Of a stretch of DNA of 9,041 bases, positions 6,612 through 9,041 are shown in pieces. The stretch comes from Desulfuromonas sp. SDB (lineage in GTDB: Bacteria > SDB-A). Made by a program: the position numbers and the translations under genes. Under the pieces are notes generated by a model. That model made no database searches. It was not told the DNA's origin and was given only the letters and a program-made list of their open reading frames with translations. Each line of letters opens with the position of its first letter. Position 1 is the first letter of the stretch. The DNA lies in the NCBI GenBank assembly GCA_001412365.1, contig LKUE01000351.1, positions 1 through 9,041 on the forward strand, read 5' to 3'.

Positions 6612-7949
6612 TTATTCCTCGTCTTTAGAGTGCCTCCGGTAGTATACTTCCAGGAAATGGTGGCATTGTTGAGGGCGATAAAGTCCGTTGAGAATTGCTT
6701 TAGCCATTGCTTCACAGGACATGTATCCGCAACAGGCGCAGTTTTTAATATCTTCCGGTTCGAATTTGTACATTTCCTCGTATAACGCCTTAATTCCTTC
6801 CTCATCTGGATCTTCCAGCTGAGTGAAATATTCTGATTTATCTGAATACTCTCTGGAAAAATCAATATCTTCCATAGATTGAAGCAGTTTTTCCAAATTA
6901 TCCAGTTCTTGGTCAGTGCTGTAATTTTTCTTTTTATGTTCTTCTAAACGGTCGTCTTGGATTTTTAGTATTTCATCAGTAGTGCGCTCATCGTAAATTG
7001 TTCCCGTACCCCGGTTACATCCGTGCAGGCAGTTGAGAATGTCCACTAAAACCACTTCGGATTTACCGCTTTCAATTTCTTTTTCCAGTTCTTCAAAAAA
7101 TTCTTCGTAAATTTCAACACCTTCAGTTCTTCTCACTTGATGCAGTTTTAAAGGCACATTGTAGCGTTTAAAGGTTTCATACAATCCCCCCGGTTGGGAA
7201 TAAAGTAAACCTCTCTCCGCTTCCATGGGACCGTCAAAATCAGCTTGGGGGAAAGAAGATAATGCGATGTTGTTTGCATCCATATATTTTTTCAAATTGG
7301 CTATAGTCACATTGTACTGGATTCTGTTTTTGGTTTTGGGATCGGTAAACTCCCTTTTTTTAGCAATACATGGGCTGATAAAAGCAAGTTTGTAACCAGG
7401 ATGGTGTTTATGCACCCAGCAGGCGATATCCATTACCGGACTTCCGGTGGGGGCAAGATATTTTATCAGATGGGGTTTGTAAATTTCAATAAAATTGACT
7501 ACAGCAGGGCAGGGTTGGGCGATGATAGGAGTATTGGCTCCTTTTTTATAAGCTTGAAGATATTGGTAGGTGGTAATTTCTGCTCCGAAAGAAACATCAA
7601 AATTTTTCTGCACTCCAATGGATTTCAACCAGCCCAGTAAATTGTGAAGTTGACCGGGAAAGTTCACTGCAGCAGCGGGAGCAACCAGACAGGCAATTTT
7701 TTCTCCTTTTTTTAAATCTTCCATAAATTGTTCAGTGTCATCTATTATATATCTGGCATCATGAGTGCAAGCACGTATACAGTTTCCGCATCCGATGCAC
7801 AGATCATGATTAACGGTGATACCCTTTTCTAAATCGGAGGCATCGTTGCAATATTTCACCGGACATACCTGGATACAAGCGTGGCACTGAACACATTTAT
7901 CACTGTCCACATCAACAATTGCAGGTAAGCTAAAAGTGTTATCACTCAT
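6612..7949 (-). CDS. [FeFe]-hydrogenase H-domain protein, putative sensory type
   Basis: A 445-residue cytoplasmic iron-sulfur protein. The N-terminus has two ferredoxin-type [4Fe-4S] motifs: Cys19/22/25/29-Pro and Cys51/54/57/61. Residues about 85-320 form a hydrogenase large-subunit-like H-domain with all four [4Fe-4S]H ligands: Cys147 (PCPAVVNFIE), Cys194 (SPCIAKKRE) and Cys307/Cys311 (NCLHGC). The position of the proton-relay Cys just before the first ligand (Cys299 in Clostridium pasteurianum CpI) is Pro146; the Met before the second ligand motif is Ser192 and that before the third is Leu305. Lys197 and Glu200 of the second motif are kept. The C-terminus has a CX2CX4CX16C cluster motif (Cys404, 407, 412, 429; NCACCGYMSC). 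This layout resembles group C/D putative sensory hydrogenases rather than catalytic HydA. No PAS, kinase or phosphatase domain is attached. It is last in the minus-strand operon and overlaps the preceding gene by 8 bases (ATGAGTGA). Confidence 0.88.
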   Translation of the reverse strand: MSDNTFSLPAIVDVDSDKCVQCHACIQVCPVKYCNDASDLEKGITVNHDLCIGCGNCIRACTHDARYIIDDTEQFMEDLKKGEKIACLVAPAAAVNFPGQLHNLLGWLKSIGVQKNFDVSFGAEITTYQYLQAYKKGANTPIIAQPCPAVVNFIEIYKPHLIKYLAPTGSPVMDIACWVHKHHPGYKLAFISPCIAKKREFTDPKTKNRIQYNVTIANLKKYMDANNIALSSFPQADFDGPMEAERGLLYSQPGGLYETFKRYNVPLKLHQVRRTEGVEIYEEFFEELEKEIESGKSEVVLVDILNCLHGCNRGTGTIYDERTTDEILKIQDDRLEEHKKKNYSTDQELDNLEKLLQSMEDIDFSREYSDKSEYFTQLEDPDEEGIKALYEEMYKFEPEDIKNCACCGYMSCEAMAKAILNGLYRPQQCHHFLEVYYRRHSKDEE

Positions 7950-8337
7950 GGCGTTCCTCCTCTGAAAGTTTTGTATCAGGTTGATAAGGTCTTAAATTAT
8001 TTTGACCATAAACATCTGAATCCTGTTTGTATTGAGTCTGGTTAATCTTTGGAGGGTAGCTGTCAGTGGCAGGTTGAGTAGTGGTAGTGGAGGGGGATTC
8101 AGCAGGACCTGACTGACTGAAGGTCAAACTGGGGTGTTTTTGCTTTAGTTCTGCACCAATATCTTTTTGCAGAATCAGGTTGGCAATTTTAACGAAACTT
8201 TGGATATATTCCGGCCGATCTTCCACTGCGGCAGCTTTGCTACTGCTGACTTTGGTCTTTATGGCAAATCTCATTCTACCCTTAAGACCACCATGATATT
8301 CGACCAGTTTATAGATGTCAGATAAAATAACTCCCAT
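7942..8337 (-). CDS. Small paralogous protein with Pro/Thr/Gln-rich tail
   Basis: A 131-residue protein in two parts. Residues 1-60 match the 64-residue plus-strand protein at about 50% identity (LSDIYKLVEYHGG, RPEYIQSFVKIA). Residues about 65-131 are low-complexity and polar, rich in Ser, Thr, Pro, Gln and Asn (for example SPSTTTTQPATDSYPP), and look disordered; the plus-strand paralog has no such tail. No known domain is recognised. ATG at 8337 is chosen from the Shine-Dalgarno site 6 bases upstream and from co-linearity with the paralog's start (both begin MG). It lies 16 bp after the PATAN-Roadblock gene and its last codons overlap the start of the hydrogenase-like gene, so all three should be co-expressed. 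A possible role is to link the Roadblock protein to the iron-sulfur protein; this is inferred from gene order only. Confidence 0.88.
   Translation of the reverse strand: MGVILSDIYKLVEYHGGLKGRMRFAIKTKVSSSKAAAVEDRPEYIQSFVKIANLILQKDIGAELKQKHPSLTFSQSGPAESPSTTTTQPATDSYPPKINQTQYKQDSDVYGQNNLRPYQPDTKLSEEERHE
7956..7961 (-). promoter_or_regulatory. Ribosome binding site of the hydrogenase-like gene
   Basis: AGGAGG on the minus strand, 6 bases before ATG at 7949, inside the end of the preceding coding region. With the 8-base gene overlap it indicates coupled but efficient independent initiation. Confidence 0.85.
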
Positions 8338-8343
8338 AATATT

Positions 8344-8349
8344 CCTCCT
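8344..8349 (-). promoter_or_regulatory. Ribosome binding site of the extended small-protein gene
   Basis: AGGAGG on the minus strand with a 6-base spacer to ATG at 8337, located in the 16-bp gap after the upstream stop codon. It fixes the start. Confidence 0.85.
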
Positions 8350-8353
8350 AAAA

Positions 8354-9041
8354 TTAACCTATTAAAGCTTCTTCAAATGCTTCAATAGCTTTGGGTAAAA
8401 CAACATTGAGTAGCAAGCCCAGAGGAGATTTTTTCCCGTCCAGCAGTACCAGCCAGATGTATTCGTCCATGGGAATAATCAAAACCATTTTACCGTCCAC
8501 TAGATCTAACAACAGGTACTTTCCCAACTCGGGGAAACCACTTTCCTGTAAAGTGGTATTCATCATGGTGATGATTTGGGTAAATAGTGCGCAGGCGGTG
8601 GGATTGGAATTCCATCCCGCTATGGATTGAGCATCGGACAAAGTAAATATGTCAGTGCTTAATAATCCCGGTCCCAAATTTGATTTTATCACCTCAATTG
8701 CTTCATTTAATTTTGGTACATTCATCTCAACCTCCTCCTGTATATTTCTTGTTTTATCAATCTGATTTTGATTGATCTGTGATTTTTCATCTTTATCTTT
8801 AAATGCCTGAAGCAAAATATTTTCCAAAGCCATATTGATAGTGTTTCCCTTGAACGTGCAGTTATCTATTAAATCAATAGTAACTCCATCCCAGGTCACT
8901 ATATCCATTGCCGCTTCTAATCCTTTTTTATTCTTAGTCTCGGCATGGATGAGTTCTCCATCCTTGATATAAAGATGACCGATGTCTTTTCCTCTGGTAA
9001 CGGTTAAAGTGTATGAAATTTTTTCCATACCTATTATCTGT
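8354..9041 (-). CDS. PATAN + Roadblock-like protein (5' partial)
   Basis: The frame stays open to the right edge: the four codons before the first visible Met read QIIG, matching QIIS in the PATAN domain of the receiver gene (MQIISMEN versus QIIGMEK). The gene therefore starts outside the window, probably with a receiver domain as in its paralog. Of 228 visible residues, about 1-95 are PATAN (DUF4388; IGHLYIKDGELIHA, AAMDIVTWDGVTIDLID), about 96-105 and onward a polar linker, and the last 123 a Roadblock/LC7-like domain (IAGWNSNPTACALF, SGFPELGKY, LPKAIEAFEEAL) about 65% identical to the stand-alone plus-strand protein. Inside the linker is a strong Shine-Dalgarno and ATG that could start the Roadblock domain separately. 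It leads the operon with the small protein and the hydrogenase-like protein, so it probably carries their signal. Confidence 0.88.
   Translation of the reverse strand, partial: QIIGMEKISYTLTVTRGKDIGHLYIKDGELIHAETKNKKGLEAAMDIVTWDGVTIDLIDNCTFKGNTINMALENILLQAFKDKDEKSQINQNQIDKTRNIQEEVEMNVPKLNEAIEVIKSNLGPGLLSTDIFTLSDAQSIAGWNSNPTACALFTQIITMMNTTLQESGFPELGKYLLLDLVDGKMVLIIPMDEYIWLVLLDGKKSPLGLLLNVVLPKAIEAFEEALIG
8723..8739 (-). promoter_or_regulatory. Internal ribosome binding site and start codon
   Basis: Within the PATAN-Roadblock coding region the minus strand reads AGGAGGAGG (8739-8731), five bases TTGAG, then ATG (8725-8723), in frame and exactly at the domain boundary. Initiation here would make a 123-residue Roadblock protein beginning MNVPKLNE, co-linear with the stand-alone MNVQLLQD protein. 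The match to consensus is as good as any start in the window. Confidence 0.65.

Noticed and set aside
6612-7949. Catalytic fermentative [FeFe] hydrogenase HydA
   Set aside because: The proton-relay Cys is Pro, the diiron-site Met residues are changed, and the C-terminal CX2CX4CX16C motif belongs to sensory-type relatives.
7401-8630. Plus-strand open frames antisense to the hydrogenase-like and PATAN genes
   Set aside because: The opposite strand holds clear conserved coding regions; these are chance frames.

Overview
The window reads as a piece of a low-GC (by eye a little under 40%) anaerobic bacterial chromosome. Bacterial origin is supported by Shine-Dalgarno sites of the AGGAGG type, a lipoprotein signal peptide, overlapping operon genes and two-component receiver domains. 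An anaerobic lifestyle is inferred from pyruvate phosphate dikinase together with an iron-sulfur protein carrying an [FeFe]-hydrogenase H-domain. Nothing here fixes the phylum; an uncultured low-GC anaerobic lineage such as Atribacterota would fit, but that is a guess.

Layout. 1-2637 (+): pyruvate phosphate dikinase, 5' end cut by the window edge, with an internal insertion and a lysine-rich tail. 2638-2762: a hairpin and a good promoter. 2763-3815 (+): ankyrin-repeat lipoprotein. It converges, 5 bp apart, on 3821-4579 (-), a Trm9/ALKBH8-like methyltransferase. Upstream of that on the same strand is 4639-5796 (-), a receiver-PATAN-Roadblock-like protein. 5797-5998 is a very AT-rich divergent intergenic region with a 31-bp dyad. 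5999-6373 (+) and 6384-6578 (+) are a stand-alone Roadblock-like protein and a 64-residue protein. They converge on a minus-strand operon that enters from the right edge: PATAN-Roadblock-like protein (8354-9041, 5' end cut), an extended paralog of the 64-residue protein (7942-8337), and a putative sensory [FeFe]-hydrogenase-like protein (6612-7949). No gene-free stretch exceeds about 200 bp. I saw no tRNA, rRNA, CRISPR array or insertion sequence.

The right half (4639-9041) is the notable part. It has three copies of one Roadblock-like domain sharing the residues WNSN, two copies of an unrecognised small protein, and one hydrogenase-like protein, arranged as two inverted paralogous modules. 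All four [4Fe-4S]H cysteines of the hydrogenase-like protein are kept, but the proton-relay cysteine is replaced by proline, as would suit a sensor better than a turnover enzyme. I infer a redox- or H2-responsive signalling system in which PATAN/Roadblock proteins act as scaffold or output. Two details may tune the dose of the Roadblock subunit: a nine-G tract early in the stand-alone gene, where a one-base slip either way gives a prompt stop, and a strong internal Shine-Dalgarno/ATG that would release the Roadblock domain alone from the PATAN fusion.
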